Positions 52,401 through 64,000 of a DNA stretch of 64,000 nucleotides are shown here, one piece after another (position 1 is the first letter of the stretch; every line of letters starts with the position of its first letter). Below the pieces are notes generated by a model. That model searched no databases and was not told the DNA's origin. It saw only the letters and a program-made list of their open reading frames with translations. Origin of the DNA: Typha latifolia (lineage: Eukaryota; Streptophyta; Magnoliopsida; Poales; Typhaceae); NCBI GenBank assembly GCA_019914945.1, contig CM034100.1, forward strand, positions 16,751,096 through 16,815,095, read 5' to 3'. Position numbers and translations under genes: made by a program.

Positions 52401-55400
52401 AGCAGCGTTTCTGTTAAAGTATAAGATTAAATATGACCGACGCCACTCTTGTTTTTTAATAAAAAATATTCAGGGTAAGTAAAAGTCATAATACATTAAC
52501 CGAACCATGTCAAATTCTCGCATGCAACATAGCATAGAAATATGTGTACTACTTATCCACAACTAGAACACTTTATTCCCTCTTACTTACTACTACTTAC
52601 TTTTGACAATTTCAACAGGTATATATGCAGGGTCCTGAGGAAGTGATGTAGTTTCTATTTTGCAATAAATATTTCGAATTCTAGACTAGAAACTACTACT
52701 TACTTTTGACAATTTCAACATGTATATGTGCAGGGTCCTGAGGAAGTGATGTAGTTTCTATTTTGCAATAAATATTTCGAATTCTAAACTAGAAACAACT
52801 CAAAAATTTTAACAGATGAATGTTGAATGCATGCAGTGCACATGGTAAGTAGCTTATCATGCAATGATATTTAGGCATCGGGAACCATTTAGACCATATT
52901 CCTTACAGCAACTGCAAGGCATATAGCTATCTCCATATGTCAACATAATAAGCAAAATTAACAACAGGTGTGATATAATAAACAAAATTGATTGATTTAG
53001 ATTCTAGAAAAGGGAAAAATGGACGACCTACAGAACTACAAACCTGAACATTAAGGTAATCGCAGATGGCATCCAGTATAAATTGTATTTCATCTTCATG
53101 TGGTTCTGGAAGCATTGTTATTATGGTGTTAGAATCAGTTGTCCCAGCAACTGTTCTTCCCAACCAGGGCAACATGAACACAACACGGCCATCCTTAGTT
53201 TTTGGAACGATTAGCCCCATCCCTTCGGGAGAGTAATAATCAGGAAGAACTACATGCACACCACTGCTTGGAGAGATCATGGGTGGCGCATCCTTGTTAG
53301 CCATTTGCCTTACCGAGTCACAAAATGGTCCAGCCGCATTGACAACAACTTTAGCAAATGTATCAAACTCTTTGCCTGATGCACACTGACAAAGTGAGAT
53401 GACAAGTAAAATAATTCTTCTATTTAACCTAATTACACAAAAGAAAACCATATAGAGACCTTTCTATGTGAATAGTAGGAACAGCAAGATGCTCATGAAG
53501 TATGCATAAAGGACTATTTGTGAATATACACACACATCAAACAGAGTGGTTTATGGTTTATAGACAAACTGTGACGTTATAGAGGTTATGAATACAATTA
53601 CTTACTTCTGGATGCTGAATTCAGACAATACAAGTTCTACAAAGATATATGTGCAACTTTGTTTTCAGAGTACATCTTCACGCAATAGCTTTTGAGCACT
53701 ACACAAATCCAAAAGTCTCTATAATTAACAATGAATAAGAAAAACACTATCATACTTGAGGAATGAGACTTCCTTGGCAAAGTAGCCAGTTAGTGGCACT
53801 CTAAAATTACCAAAGCAGGGCAATTCTGCAAAACATAAAAAGCACAAATTCTCATAGAAAACTGGCAGCCTCGGTTTAATAGGATCATACATTCATACTG
53901 CTGCTATAGCAGCAAAATTCACTTCATTTAACATGCAATACGTAAGAGTATTTATCTTGTACTAGAGTGCATTTATTTTGTGCCTACCAGTATAATGTGA
54001 TGCTTAAATACAAATATGTAGGGACATATTTTACATCACATCCCTACATTGAAGTATCTGCTGCACACATTATCATGCAAATAAATAAATCCACAATATG
54101 AAAGTCAGTTCTGATGCTTTCAGCAAATTAAAATAGCTTCCTGAATCGTATGTCTTGTACAAAATAAATGCCTAGGAATTCATTAGTGTTTAGCTGCTTA
54201 CCTATAGGAGCATAAGTCTTTCATATGTACCTGATTCAAATATAGACTGCTCCAATGATGTTCTATTCAATTAAGAAAAATTAGTCCTCAGAAATGGTTT
54301 CGACGAGGTTATAAATAACTGCTAATCATTCTTGTAGAGAGCTTTAATTTAGAGTTTCATCAATCTATGTCTGCTCAAGATTAATATATTTTATATCAGA
54401 GATGTAACTAAGTAAGCAAGTATTTCCTTCCAAACCTTATTAGAATCAGCATCATGAATATAACTGTGTCATTTGTCCTTCATGTGCCAATTTTGCACAA
54501 TTAAAAGTTTAAAATTACTTATTTCCTAGGAAGAGGAAAACCCAGTCTTACCTGATAGTGTATCACGGATGTGTGCACCGATAATCCTCTCACCAAACTC
54601 GTCCTTAATGAAGGATATAACTTCTGCATGGTTAAGGACAGCGGCACCCACTAAAGAAGCAGTGCATGCTAATCCAACGTTCAGACGAGAGTCATTCATT
54701 TGCCCATCATAGTAAACCACTGTTCCTTTCAGGCTTCGATCGTGACCATTTCTGGCCAGAGTTGGGAAAAGTTCAACTGACTCATTTGCAGAATAATATC
54801 GTGATAAATGTAGCATCCTTCGACCAGCAACAAGATCATATAGCTTTAAACCCATCCAATAGTATACAGCCTCAAACCAATCAAAGCAAGGTGTCATACA
54901 CGGTAAAGAATGACATAGGTGAGGAGCATTCTCAATGACCTGTTTCCGCTCCCTAAGTGCATGAAAAACAAGTTTCAACTGTCCATAATCAAGATTGAAC
55001 ACTGCCTTCTCCAAGTACCGCACCCCTAAAAACACAATTAAGGAAGCTCATTTGTAAAGGATAAATGAGCAAAGCATAAATCATGCAAATTTTCCCAAAA
55101 ATCCAATTTTAGCCCAAAGATAGCATCGTGCATCATCTGAAACGCACAAGCTGGATGTCCATGTTGTCCAGTACATAGTAATGCAGTTGCTCTTACTATG
55201 AAAGATTTCATGAACTACCTATATAAAATGTTACCATAGAAATATTATATTTGGGGAGCAAAGACAGGACAGGATAAGAAGGGTCAACTACAAATAACAA
55301 CGAATGCAAAGAAGCTATGGAGAAATAGGTGCTTGCTAATTAGCACTTGATAAAAAGTAGCTATAACACCTCTAAAACTTGTAACAACATGCAGTGATAT

Positions 55401-56426
55401 AAATGATATTTGGGTTAAAACATAACAGTGGAACTTATTCCATCTCAATACAAGTCTTCTTGGTTCAAAATTTTTCAAAACTCAAATAATTTCAGACCTA
55501 ATTTTGGCTAATATTGAACTACCAAATGGGATGCTTAGCAATTTTAATCAGGACTAATATTCCAGAATTTAAGTTTGAATGTGGGTTCTAATAAAATAAA
55601 TTAATAAAAGAGATTTAGAGGTGAAACCGGTCATTAATTTAATTGAATTATTTTAATAACTACAGTTTTTTGGCCTGCACCAAATCTTATTTGGCTCTAA
55701 CTTGTTTGTCCCCTAAACATGAAGGAAAATCTTATTTTGACTCTAACTTAAGATATTCCTCCCAGTGATTCTCTGGAATCACCATGCTGCAAAAGAACAG
55801 CATTAAGAAGCTGGCCATCTATTTTCATCCTTACGAAGCCAGCACTATGTTTCATCAAATTAATGGTACAATGTGGAAAAACTCCGTGGCCAAATCCATT
55901 ATCAGGCTAAGGCTATGATCGGTCGCAAAATATTCTTCTACGACAAAGTCTTCCAATAACCATCGAATTGAAGGATACCACCATAAAGTTCTTCCAAGTT
56001 ATATAATTGAGGCATCATCGCAAAGCAAAACATACAAACTTAGTAAACGTCAAACCCCTCACCTCCATGGATCAACTTGGTGGATCTCGACGAGGTCCCT
56101 GACGAGAAATCCTCCCTCTCCACGAGCCCTACCCTTAGCCCACGCGAGGCAGCGTCGAGGGCGACCCCGCACCCCGTGGCCCCACCGCCAACGACAAGCA
56201 CATCGAGCGGATTCACCATGCTCGTCCCCATCAGAGCCGCCTCTTGCACCTCTCTCGCCGGCACCACAGCCGCCGGATCGGCGATCCTCCGCCTCGCCGC
56301 CTCCAAAGCGGCAGTGGATCGATCGCTCGCCGCCGCAGATGAAGGTCCGGCGAGGGTTACCGCCGCCCACGAGGCACCCGAGACGGCCAAGACGGCTCCG
56401 ATTCCCTTCAATCGAGAAGCGGCCAT
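49401..56426 (-). CDS. SDP6: FAD-dependent glycerol-3-phosphate dehydrogenase, mitochondrial
   Basis: Seven exons on the minus strand: 56426-56063, 55025-54552, 53375-53044, 52171-52011, 51076-50818, 49788-49491, 49405-49401. Total 1893 nt, 630 aa, matching the family length. Dinucleotide-binding motif [19 protein letters not shown] (about 78-96); [18 protein letters not shown]; substrate-region motifs [37 protein letters not shown] and [11 protein letters not shown]. The enzyme sits in the inner mitochondrial membrane, oxidises glycerol-3-phosphate to dihydroxyacetone phosphate and passes electrons to ubiquinone; in Arabidopsis SDP6 is needed to use glycerol from storage oil at germination. 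The N-terminus ([20 protein letters not shown]) fits a mitochondrial presequence. The last exon supplies just two bases and the stop (ending ...GKHTG). Confidence 0.95.
52591..52796. repeat. 103-bp tandem duplication
   Basis: Two head-to-tail copies (52591-52693, 52694-52796) in SDP6 intron 3, starting TACTACTTACTTTTGACAAT and differing at only a few bases (for example CAGGTATATATG versus CATGTATATGTG). Recent local duplication. Confidence 0.9.
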
Positions 56427-56501
56427 CTCGGAGTTCTCTTCTTTCTCCTCTCTTCTCTCCCTCCAACTCGATTTTGTTGTCTTTTCTTGGTTAACGGAGC
56501 A

Positions 56502-56509
56502 TTATATAT
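56502..56509 (-). promoter_or_regulatory. Candidate TATA box of SDP6
   Basis: ATATATAA on the minus strand about 80 bp upstream of the SDP6 ATG. Confidence 0.45.
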
Positions 56510-57346
56510 GTGCTTAAAAGCGCAGAGTACTAAGCGCCTCTTTGACGGGGATGGCAAATTACCGATCTGGGTCTCGGAACTTTAAATTATGCTATGGGTC
56601 AACAACATAACCTCCTCCCTATATTGTCATGCTATATATTAGATTATATAATTAAAACCATAATATATATATATATGTACACTATCATCTCATAAGATAA
56701 TTATTTGTGATGGAAGTTTAGTTAAAATCGAAGTGCCATAGTTCAAGAGCCTGACTAGTGTAATAGTAAAGTTGGACTCGAGGGACACTATAGTAATTAG
56801 ATAAGAATTAGACTTATTTATGATTAGACAAGTCTTAAACTTATCCGCTACTTGATCGATAAGAATAACGATAAGAATTTTTTGATCTTATATTTAGCTT
56901 TATAGAAGATATTTTGATAACTTAGTAGTTAAATTATTTTTTTAGCTATATAAGAACATGATCTCTTTACTCGTAAGATATCTAAAGTTTTAGTAAATAA
57001 AAAAAACTCAATTAAAAAAGCTTATTTTCATCTTACGAGGAAGTTAAATTGTTGCCCGGACTTATGAAAATGCTCAAATAGCTTAAGTACACGACATATT
57101 GCTCATTTTTATATATATCCTCCCATTTGTTAATTTTCTTTAGAAGTGAAGATTTATTTATCTAATAGAAATGCTACTGAGTTCGTTGTGAAGTACTCAT
57201 AGCAGTACGCTTAGAATATACAGGGTTGTAACGGAATCTGATGCTGATAAGATCGTCTGGGAACTGACATGGATCAGGTGTAGTGTCCGACTCTTATCCT
57301 GCTCAGCTTCCAACACTTCTAGTTTAGCTTCTTCTTTTTTCTATTC

Positions 57347-57350
<4 letters not shown>

Positions 57351-57408
<58 letters not shown>
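57351..57408. repeat. (AT)29 microsatellite
   Basis: Uninterrupted AT dinucleotide repeat of 58 bp, the longest simple repeat in the window; likely polymorphic and possibly extruding as a cruciform. Confidence 0.95.
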
Positions 57409-57410
<2 letters not shown>

Positions 57411-57684
57411 CTCTAGAGCGAGTATATCTGTATATATGATGAATAGTAGTATGAACTGAATGTTGCATAATTTCTCTATGACGACAGCAAAATTCCTCTA
57501 GGATGTGAATTATAAATTTGGACAAACGTAGGGTATGAAATGTAAATTTTTGAATAAAATATATTTTCTATAGTAGACCGGCCCAGAGAGTTAGTGGGCT
57601 AAGTTATAGCCTGGCCCGGCCCATCATCTGACTCGAAAAACGTGGACCCCCATTACTCTCTGTCATCCACTTGTCAAGCAAGGG

Positions 57685-57691
57685 TATAAAA
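57685..57691 (+). promoter_or_regulatory. TATA box of TAN1
   Basis: TATAAAA 168 bp upstream of the TAN1 ATG. Confidence 0.55.
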
Positions 57692-57705
57692 GTCAAATAA
57701 AGTAG

Positions 57706-57756
57706 CCGTTACCTTGCTTGAGTATCCAGCAAGTGACCGTTAGACCCACATCCGTT
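57706..57756 (-). promoter_or_regulatory. Mitosis-specific activator (MSA-type) elements
   Basis: Three CCGTT cores (AACGG on the minus strand) at 57706, 57737 and 57752. The middle one, TGACCGTTAGA at 57734-57744, is on the opposite strand TCTAACGGTCA, a perfect match to the MSA consensus YCYAACGGYYA bound by MYB3R factors. They lie just downstream of the TAN1 TATA box, near the expected transcription start. Confidence 0.65.
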
Positions 57757-57852
57757 ACTCAGTTCAAACTCCACTTTACTCTCTTGCCTTTAGATTCGAA
57801 AACAGAGGAGAAGAGATACTAAGGAGGAGAAAGAAGAAGGCAAGAAGCCAAG

Positions 57853-59237
57853 ATGGTGGCCAAGACTCCAACCAAGGAGAAGAGAATGGCGACCGGTCTC
57901 AACCCCAATCTCATCAGAGAGACACTAAGCAAGGTACTACTCTCATATTTTAGCACTAATCTCTTCATATTAAACTTCCGTTTTTCCTCCTTTTTTTTGT
58001 GAAAAAAAAAAGAACCCAATTTTTCTGAAGGTGGACAGATGCATGGCTCGTCTCCAAGAGCTCCAGTACACGGTCACAGGTGGGAACAAGGTGGTTTCTG
58101 GCATTAGCCTTAGCCCTCGTAGCACAAGAGGGTATCTTAGAACCAGTCTAAGATGCAAGCAGGAATCCTTAAGGTTTGTTCCTTTTCTTTCCCATCTTTC
58201 TTCACGAACTTTTGCAACTTTATCTTTGATGGGTGGAACCACAACTTCACATTACAGGTTGAAGGGTGCCTCAGCTAAGAAATCACCACCAGGGAAGTTT
58301 CAAGGCAGTTTAAATGGTATTTTCAAAACAAAAAAGATACAATTCTTATGTTGCATTTCTTAGAGCAATTGGGTATTTCTTAGATCTTGACCAACTGAAA
58401 CTTCCAGGGGAATGGCGAGGGATGTCGTTGCCGGCAATGCTGCTAGGTGAAACCGTGGTAGAGATTCTCCAAGCCAGCAAATTTGCAAAAGAAGTGGTTG
58501 CAGCTGTTGCCAATTTAAACACCACCAAGTTCTCTGATCCTAAAACTCCAAATCCTATTCGCCGAAATCGCAAACCGACATGCGAGAACACTCCGCTGCG
58601 CACGAGGAGAATGAAGGAGAAGCAGAATCTACTGAAGTCCATCCGGACGGAATCGGATTCTCCAACACTTACCAGAGCCCGATCCCGTATCCGATTCAAG
58701 TCAAATTCGCCTTTAAGTAGAAGGGAAGACAAAGTTACAACTGGTGGTGGTGGTGGTGGTGGTAGTAGTAGTAGTAGGCCTTCAGTCATGGCAAACAGGG
58801 TATCACCCAAGAATAGACCATGGGCAAGGAAAACAGTGCTCTTTCCTAATCCTTTGTTCCTCTCCTTATCTCCTCCATCATCCCACAAGCAAAGATTTTA
58901 CAAGACCAAGTCTCCCATCATTGCAAGGCCAAGGCAGCAAGCACCAACACCACATAAGTTTGTGATCAAATCACCACCAACCTCAATGAGGTCACAGCTC
59001 AATTCCAGGAAGCCAATTCCAGTGGTAGTTCTCAAGTCACCAAATCAGAAAGCAGCGGCGGCGCCAAAGGCGCGGCGGTGCTCGTTTTCGCCGTCTAGGT
59101 TGGCGAGTAGATTGGTGTCTCCACTCAAGACTAGGATGATTTCTCTTCAGAGGGGTGGCAGTGGATTGATCACTGGCTTGAAACAGAGGCCTGGTTTTAG
59201 TACTCCTGTGAGGATTTCTAGCAGCAGAAGGTTCTGA
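57853..59237 (+). CDS. TAN1: TANGLED1, division-plane microtubule-binding protein
   Basis: Four exons: 57853-57933, 58031-58173, 58258-58316, 58408-59237 (81+143+59+830 nt = 370 aa), all GT-AG and in frame. Starts [12 protein letters not shown]; exon 2 carries the conserved [18 protein letters not shown] and [20 protein letters not shown]; exon 4 begins [20 protein letters not shown]. The remainder is very basic and rich in Ser, Pro, Arg and Lys, as in maize and Arabidopsis TANGLED. Family role: it marks the cortical division site from preprophase through cytokinesis and guides the phragmoplast. A low-complexity GGT repeat at 58743-58764 encodes a short Gly/Ser run. The exon 4 acceptor at 58408 was chosen because it restores [12 protein letters not shown]; the frame upstream of it (58314-58407) is intronic. 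Confidence 0.93.
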
Positions 59238-61969
59238 ATTCCATGGTTAAATTTGTGTAAACATTTCTGAGGCCTCATTGAGCTAATGAGATTGGATATT
59301 TCTTATTGTCTTCGTATATGGGTCAATAATATGTAACTTTATCCCCCCTTACAGAAAAGAATCCATTTGCAGAACATTGTAAATTCTCTTGCAAAATGCT
59401 CTTGGAAATAATACATTGAGAAGTAATTATGGATGAGAATAGTCCATTTATTAGATGCCAGGCATATATCTTCAATGATGGAAATGGATATCAAGATCAT
59501 AGCAAATTTTAGGTTTTTGTCACTGTTATACATTATGGAGAAGATTTAGGCTATAAATTTGGCACATTCTTGAAAGCAATCGTAGATCATCACACCCTGA
59601 TAAGCATCACTAGCTGGTATACAAGCACACATTTATGCTCAATACGTGACAAATTTAGAATCACACACCAACCAAAGGCCGGAGCATTTATTTAAGCTTA
59701 AAAAGGACCAGACTAACAAAAAGTTATTGCAGGAAATGAAGGGAATTAGAGTTACTACACAAATGCTTTCCTCTCAATGGTTTAATTCCAGGTTCAAGTG
59801 AATGTTATAAGCTAAGTTACAATAAAATATGTCACTCGTAAATTATTTATATGTATCATACTATTACTTAGTATCATTTTCACCGGTATCACTAAAAGGG
59901 AAGATATGAGTATTATTTTTTTGTCCACATATTAAATTAGATCAAAATTTTAAGGTTATCTCTATTAGATTTTTTAATGAAATATTAACGAACGAGACTC
60001 GATAGGTTTAAATAGCTTAAGGGGTGTATCTAGCTACCTGCCCAATTTTTTTTAATTTTTTTTTTTGTGAGAGGGTAAAAATGATATAGACTAATAATTA
60101 AGGAGGTCAAGATATAATTAAGCCTACGGAAAACTCCTTTTTAATCATCACCGAAAACTTTGACGCTAATTGGTGTCCAACTGCAATAGGGTTAACCAGG
60201 AAAGTAGATAATGACCTGGTTGGATTCCATGTCTAGCCTCTTACCTGCTCTCAAATAGATGAGGGAATTGACCACAGGTGGTCCTTGTGATAAGATATAT
60301 AGTGAGCTTTTACAGCTGGAGCAATAGATTCAAGCATTGTAGCTTTCATGAGGAGTTTGGCCATTCCTTTTTTTTTTATTAATTGAAGAACATCTAGAAT
60401 TCTCTACAAAGTGCTAGACTACAACCTGCCAAGTTGAAAGCAGAAAGAAGAGAACTCTTCCATCCTTTTTTTTATAAAAGAAAGATAAATTTATATATTA
60501 GCTATTTTGGTTATAAAAAATCTCATTTAGAGTCGAAAATCAAAACCTAGTACAATCAAAACTTAGTGATCTACACCCTTCGGCTAACCAATAACCAATC
60601 AGCAACGTAATTAGCTTCATGATGTATATACGAGTAACTTTATAATTTTGATAATGGTGAGTTAGTTTAATGATGTAAAATTTTAGATAGTTTTGTCCCT
60701 AAAAAAGAGTAAATACTCTTTCATTTCCGTTGCCTCCGTATATAGTGCCGAACTAAAATATTCATATCAAGCATCTATAATTATAGGCTCACAGTTAGTC
60801 CCCCGGATTACGAAGCCAATTCTACTCAGCTCACAAAAGAGTCATTTATATTAATCTTTTGCCACCCAGGTTGTGGTGGTTCCATCCAAAACAGTAAAAA
60901 AATTTTGGTTTCATAGAAATGATAGATTAATTATCAATATATTCAATAATTAGACATAAAGATTGAGCCCAAATTTTTTCAAGGTCTTCCTTTTTATTAT
61001 TATAGCAGATGTTATTTATAAATTTCTATAATTGCCAAAAGTTAATAATAATGAGAGCACGCAACTAATTTTTCTCCTTATCCTGAAGTACTGTGCTTTT
61101 CTTAAACCAGAGTCCATACTCCTTCGAATCCCGAAAAAGATGTTTAGAATAGTCAATAAATTAATATAGGATCTTTTATAAATTATATCTTATATTTTAC
61201 CTATTTTATGATTCACGATTCGTCTTTGATGATTTTGTAACCCGACTCCTACTTTTTTTATATAATTCTTGTTTAACACCCTAACATTATTTTGACCAAA
61301 TGATATAAACTAAATTACTAAAATATTCTCACCACTATTTTTTTCTCCTCTCGGTCCCTCCTCTGAAGAAGACATGAGTAATTTAGATATTTATAAATTA
61401 TTTTAAATATTATAATAAAAAATTCTTTTACTGTTACCATTTAATAGAGGCTGTTTAATAAGAATTATTAAAAAAAAATAGGGGTCAGGTTATAAAAACA
61501 TAGGGTGTCATTTATAAAATCTCCATTAAAATAATATCAAAATAAAAATTTTGAGTTTAAATCCTACTGAAAATACATTCGCTTTTTAAATTATAAGATA
61601 TATATCTATTTAATTTAGATCCATTTGTTTAGGCTATTAAGATGATTTTTAAGCTCAAAAGTGAAAAAAAAAAGAGAGTATTATAATGTATAATATAAAG
61701 TCACTATTTTCTAATAATTTAAATTTTTAGAGTAGTTAAGATATAGTTAGCTGGTATATTATCCTAGCAAAGTATGGTACGTAGTGCAGTCTACGTTGTT
61801 GTCACGTAATGGCATAAACCTATCAGATCATCCGAATTTCATTACCTAAAAAATACAAAATAATCTTCTTCTTTTAAAAAAAAAGAAAAGAAAATAATTT
61901 AAGAGCTTGTGGTCAAATATAAATCATAACTATTACTCAGAGGTCAATAACTGCGAGTTAAACGCTGTC

Positions 61970-61987
61970 GAGTAATAGCTATTACTC
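61970..61987. repeat. 18-bp perfect palindrome
   Basis: GAGTAATAGCTATTACTC, with a further TATTACTCAGAG copy about 40 bp to the left (61931-61942). Confidence 0.8.
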
Positions 61988-62556
61988 TGAGTCAAGTCGA
62001 CGGCGAGAGTCAAACTAATCCGGACATGCAAATAAACTTTTTTCCCACATCCAGGAATCGATCCGACAACCTTTTGTTGTCGCGAGGTGGTGGTACCTAC
62101 TGTTTGTGCTTTAATTAATAATTATTACACGCATTAACTATTAAATGAATTATTTTACCTACACGTTTGTAGCCGGCTGTACTCCTTGTACAACAAGCTA
62201 ACTCATATTCTAATTAATCAATAAGAATTGGGGAAATAGCTATAAATCTAAATAACAAATTAAGCAAGATATTAACAAATTAATTGTTCTGTAATATGTG
62301 TATTGAATTCAAAGCAGGGGTAGTGAGTGGAAGGTGCAGCTTGGTTCATTTCACTTTCAGAAAAGCCTAATACTATTACTTGTTAGGTATTTTAATTTGA
62401 CACTGCTTCAATAAAACATGTGGTTAGAAGAGAAAAAAATCTAAATCCTGAATAATTGAGTTGGAAAACTTATCATTTACACCCCCCACTAATGGAGAGG
62501 GATCTTTTTAAAAAATATACACCCCGGCAGTGGGGAGTGGGAGTTGTAGGAGTTTT

Positions 62557-62881
62557 TGACTAAATTAGTTTTGTTCCAAAATTTTTTTACCAGACTACTC
62601 TCAAATTTAGGGTCTAATTCACTGTAGCTCTAACAAAAACGTTGATCTAATTAGTATTTTTTTCCTAAGTAAAACGCTGATTAATTTAATATTTTTATTT
62701 GTTCAGCGTTTTATGTATATGAATTTTTTTAACTTAGTCTTTTAACAATTTAGGAAAAGAATTATCTCGCAACAAAAATACTGAATTGATTAGCGTTTTA
62801 AAAAATACTAATTAGATCAGCATTTTTGTTAGGAATACTGATATTTTATTTCGGTAAAAAAAAAAAGAGTTAATTTAGTCA
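62557..62881. mobile_element. Fold-back element (long imperfect inverted repeat)
   Basis: Arms at 62630-62703 and 62771-62832 are reverse complements with only a few mismatches and short gaps (shared core GATCTAATTAGTATTTTTT, then AAAACGCT). Outer 11-bp repeats TGACTAAATTA (62557-62567) and TAATTTAGTCA (62871-62881) are exact complements. Total about 325 bp, AT-rich, no coding capacity. Looks like a MITE or fold-back element; no target duplication identified. Confidence 0.6.
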
Positions 62882-63016
62882 TGAACTCGGCGTTTCACAA
62901 TTGATTAGTTGTACTTTATGGACCATCAATCATTAGTCAACCATGTGTTTCACATTTGAGGCCAAGATTAAAATATATTTACTTTATTATCCCCTACATT
63001 TTTCCGATCAAACCCC

Positions 63017-63024
63017 TATATATA
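63017..63024 (+). promoter_or_regulatory. Candidate TATA box of the phospholipase gene
   Basis: TATATATA in CCCCTATATATACACA, about 52 bp upstream of the ATG. Slightly close, but the best candidate. Confidence 0.4.
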
Positions 63025-63075
63025 CACATATATATGTAAATTAACCTCCATCTTCTCCATCCTCCTGACTCCAAG

Positions 63076-63903
63076 ATGGCAATCCCATGCCCAAAACTCC
63101 CCCAATCTATCCCCGCCCTAACCCCCCACGACCGCCGCCACCACTCTCCTCCATCTCTCTTCTCCTCTAGTTACAAAGCCAACCCGGTTCGAACCCTAAG
63201 CGCCGGCGGCCGTGAGAAATCGAAAATTACACATCTACCCTCCGCCACGAGAGACGACTCCGCCACCGCCCTCTCCTCCATCCTCGCGGAGCTCGAAAAT
63301 CTCAATCAAGAAGAGGGGAAGCGGCACTACCCGTTGACCGAGAGATGGCACGAGATCCAAGGGGCGCACGACTGGGCTGGGTTATTGGATCCTATGGATC
63401 CGCTCCTCCGATCCGAGCTGATCCGCTACGGGGAGTTCGCACAGGCCTGCTACGACGCGTTCGACTACGACCCCTTCTCCCGCTACTGCGGCAGCTGCAA
63501 GTACAACCGCCGCAAGTTCTTCCCCTCACTCGGGATGGCCGCCTGCGGGTATGAAGTCACCAGGTATCTCTACGCCACGTCCAACATCACCCTCCCCAAC
63601 TTCTTCACCACCTCGAGATCCGCCAACAAGACGTGGAGCCAGCGCGCCAACTGGATCGGCTACGTGGCGGTGGCGTCCGACGCGTCGGCCGCCCGGCTCG
63701 GGCGGAGGGACATCGTGGTGGCGTGGCGGGGGACGATAACGCGGCTCGAGTGGGTCGCGGACCTCATGGACTTCCTCCGGCCGGTGGCCGACGAGGGGAT
63801 CCCGTGCCCGGACGAGTCGGTGAAGGTCGAGTCCGGTTTCGCCGACTTGTATACTGACAAGGACCCAAACTGCCGCTTCTGCAAGTACTCTGCGCGAGAG
63901 CAG
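63076..63903 (+). CDS. DAD1-like phospholipase A1 (class I, plastid), 5' end
   Basis: First exon, 276 codons, ending in a CAG|GTCTGC donor at 63903; the gene continues beyond the window. Residues 1-50 are rich in Ser, Pro and basic residues and fit a plastid transit peptide. Then come family hallmarks: RWHEIQGAHDWAGLLDPMDP, LIRYGEFAQACYDAFDYDP, GYVAVASD and the lipase 3 block IVVAWRGTITRLEWVADLMD. The catalytic GxSxG serine motif is expected in later exons and is not visible. These enzymes release fatty acids from plastid galactolipids or phosphatidylcholine, including linolenate for jasmonate synthesis. The best family fit is the PLA1-I gamma/DAD1-like group. Coding GC is very high, unlike the flanks. 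ATG context AAGATGGC is favourable. Confidence 0.9.
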
Positions 63904-64000
63904 GTCTGCAGCTCACCGACTACTCTAAAATAATGCTTAAAAGTCGATTAAAAAAACAATAGATTTTAATTTTAATTTTTTTGTTATATATTCTAATAAC

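Larger units (their letters stand above)
56427..57852. other. Divergent promoter region SDP6 (-) / TAN1 (+)
   Basis: 1.4 kb, AT-rich, with a 58-bp AT repeat at 57351-57408 and the TAN1 core promoter at its right end. No gene. Confidence 0.5.
59238..63075. other. Intergenic, AT-rich
   Basis: 3.8 kb between TAN1 and the phospholipase gene. Holds an 18-bp palindrome (61970-61987) and a fold-back element (62557-62881). No coding gene or RNA gene recognised. Confidence 0.45.

Noticed and set aside
63904..63933. C-terminal CSSPTTLK of the phospholipase frame
   Set aside because: It follows a CAG|GTCTGC donor and does not fit the family; read as intron.

Overview
This window is nuclear DNA of a flowering plant, most likely a monocot. 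The evidence is AT-rich intergenic DNA, GT-AG introns in nearly every gene, a set of conserved land-plant genes, and two plant microRNA genes. Several genes (the TCP factor, the phospholipase, exon 1 of SDP6) have very GC-rich 5' coding ends that fall toward AT-rich 3' exons, which is typical of commelinid monocots. I cannot name the species from sequence alone. There is no bacterial, organellar or viral gene set and no CRISPR array.

Layout. 20-1217 (+): 3' end of an OTU deubiquitinase. 1925-2440 (-): single-exon class I TCP transcription factor. 3158-5180 (-): mitochondrial 3-hydroxyacyl-ACP dehydratase, three exons. 7429-9262 (+): secreted exopolygalacturonase, four exons. About 10665-10800 (-): MIR172 hairpin. 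13096-16362 (-): intronless CC-NBS-LRR immune receptor. 17010-21330 (-): CDC48/p97, nine exons. 22621-43146 (+): VPS54, 18 exons over 20.5 kb, with introns carrying a decayed antisense Ty3/gypsy fragment and a non-autonomous hAT element. 45056-45400: gene-free cluster of five CACGTG G-boxes. 46910-47009 (-): MIR530 hairpin with its own TATA box and two upstream G-boxes. 49401-56426 (-): SDP6, seven exons. 57853-59237 (+): TANGLED1, four exons. 63076 to the window end (+): first exon of a plastid DAD1-like phospholipase A1.

The genes do not form a pathway. They are a normal plant neighbourhood of housekeeping functions (protein quality control, retrograde Golgi tethering, mitochondrial lipid metabolism), development (TCP, miR172, miR530, TAN1) and defence (NLR). 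Splice structures were built by hand: each listed junction has GT-AG ends, keeps frame, and restores the expected family sequence.

I do not see a previously undescribed multi-gene system. The most interesting signals lie outside long reading frames: the two microRNA genes; the MHD-to-VHG change in the NLR; mitosis-specific (MSA-type) elements at the TAN1 promoter; a stop-free 102-nt intron in CDC48; the orphan G-box cluster; and several small inverted-repeat elements.
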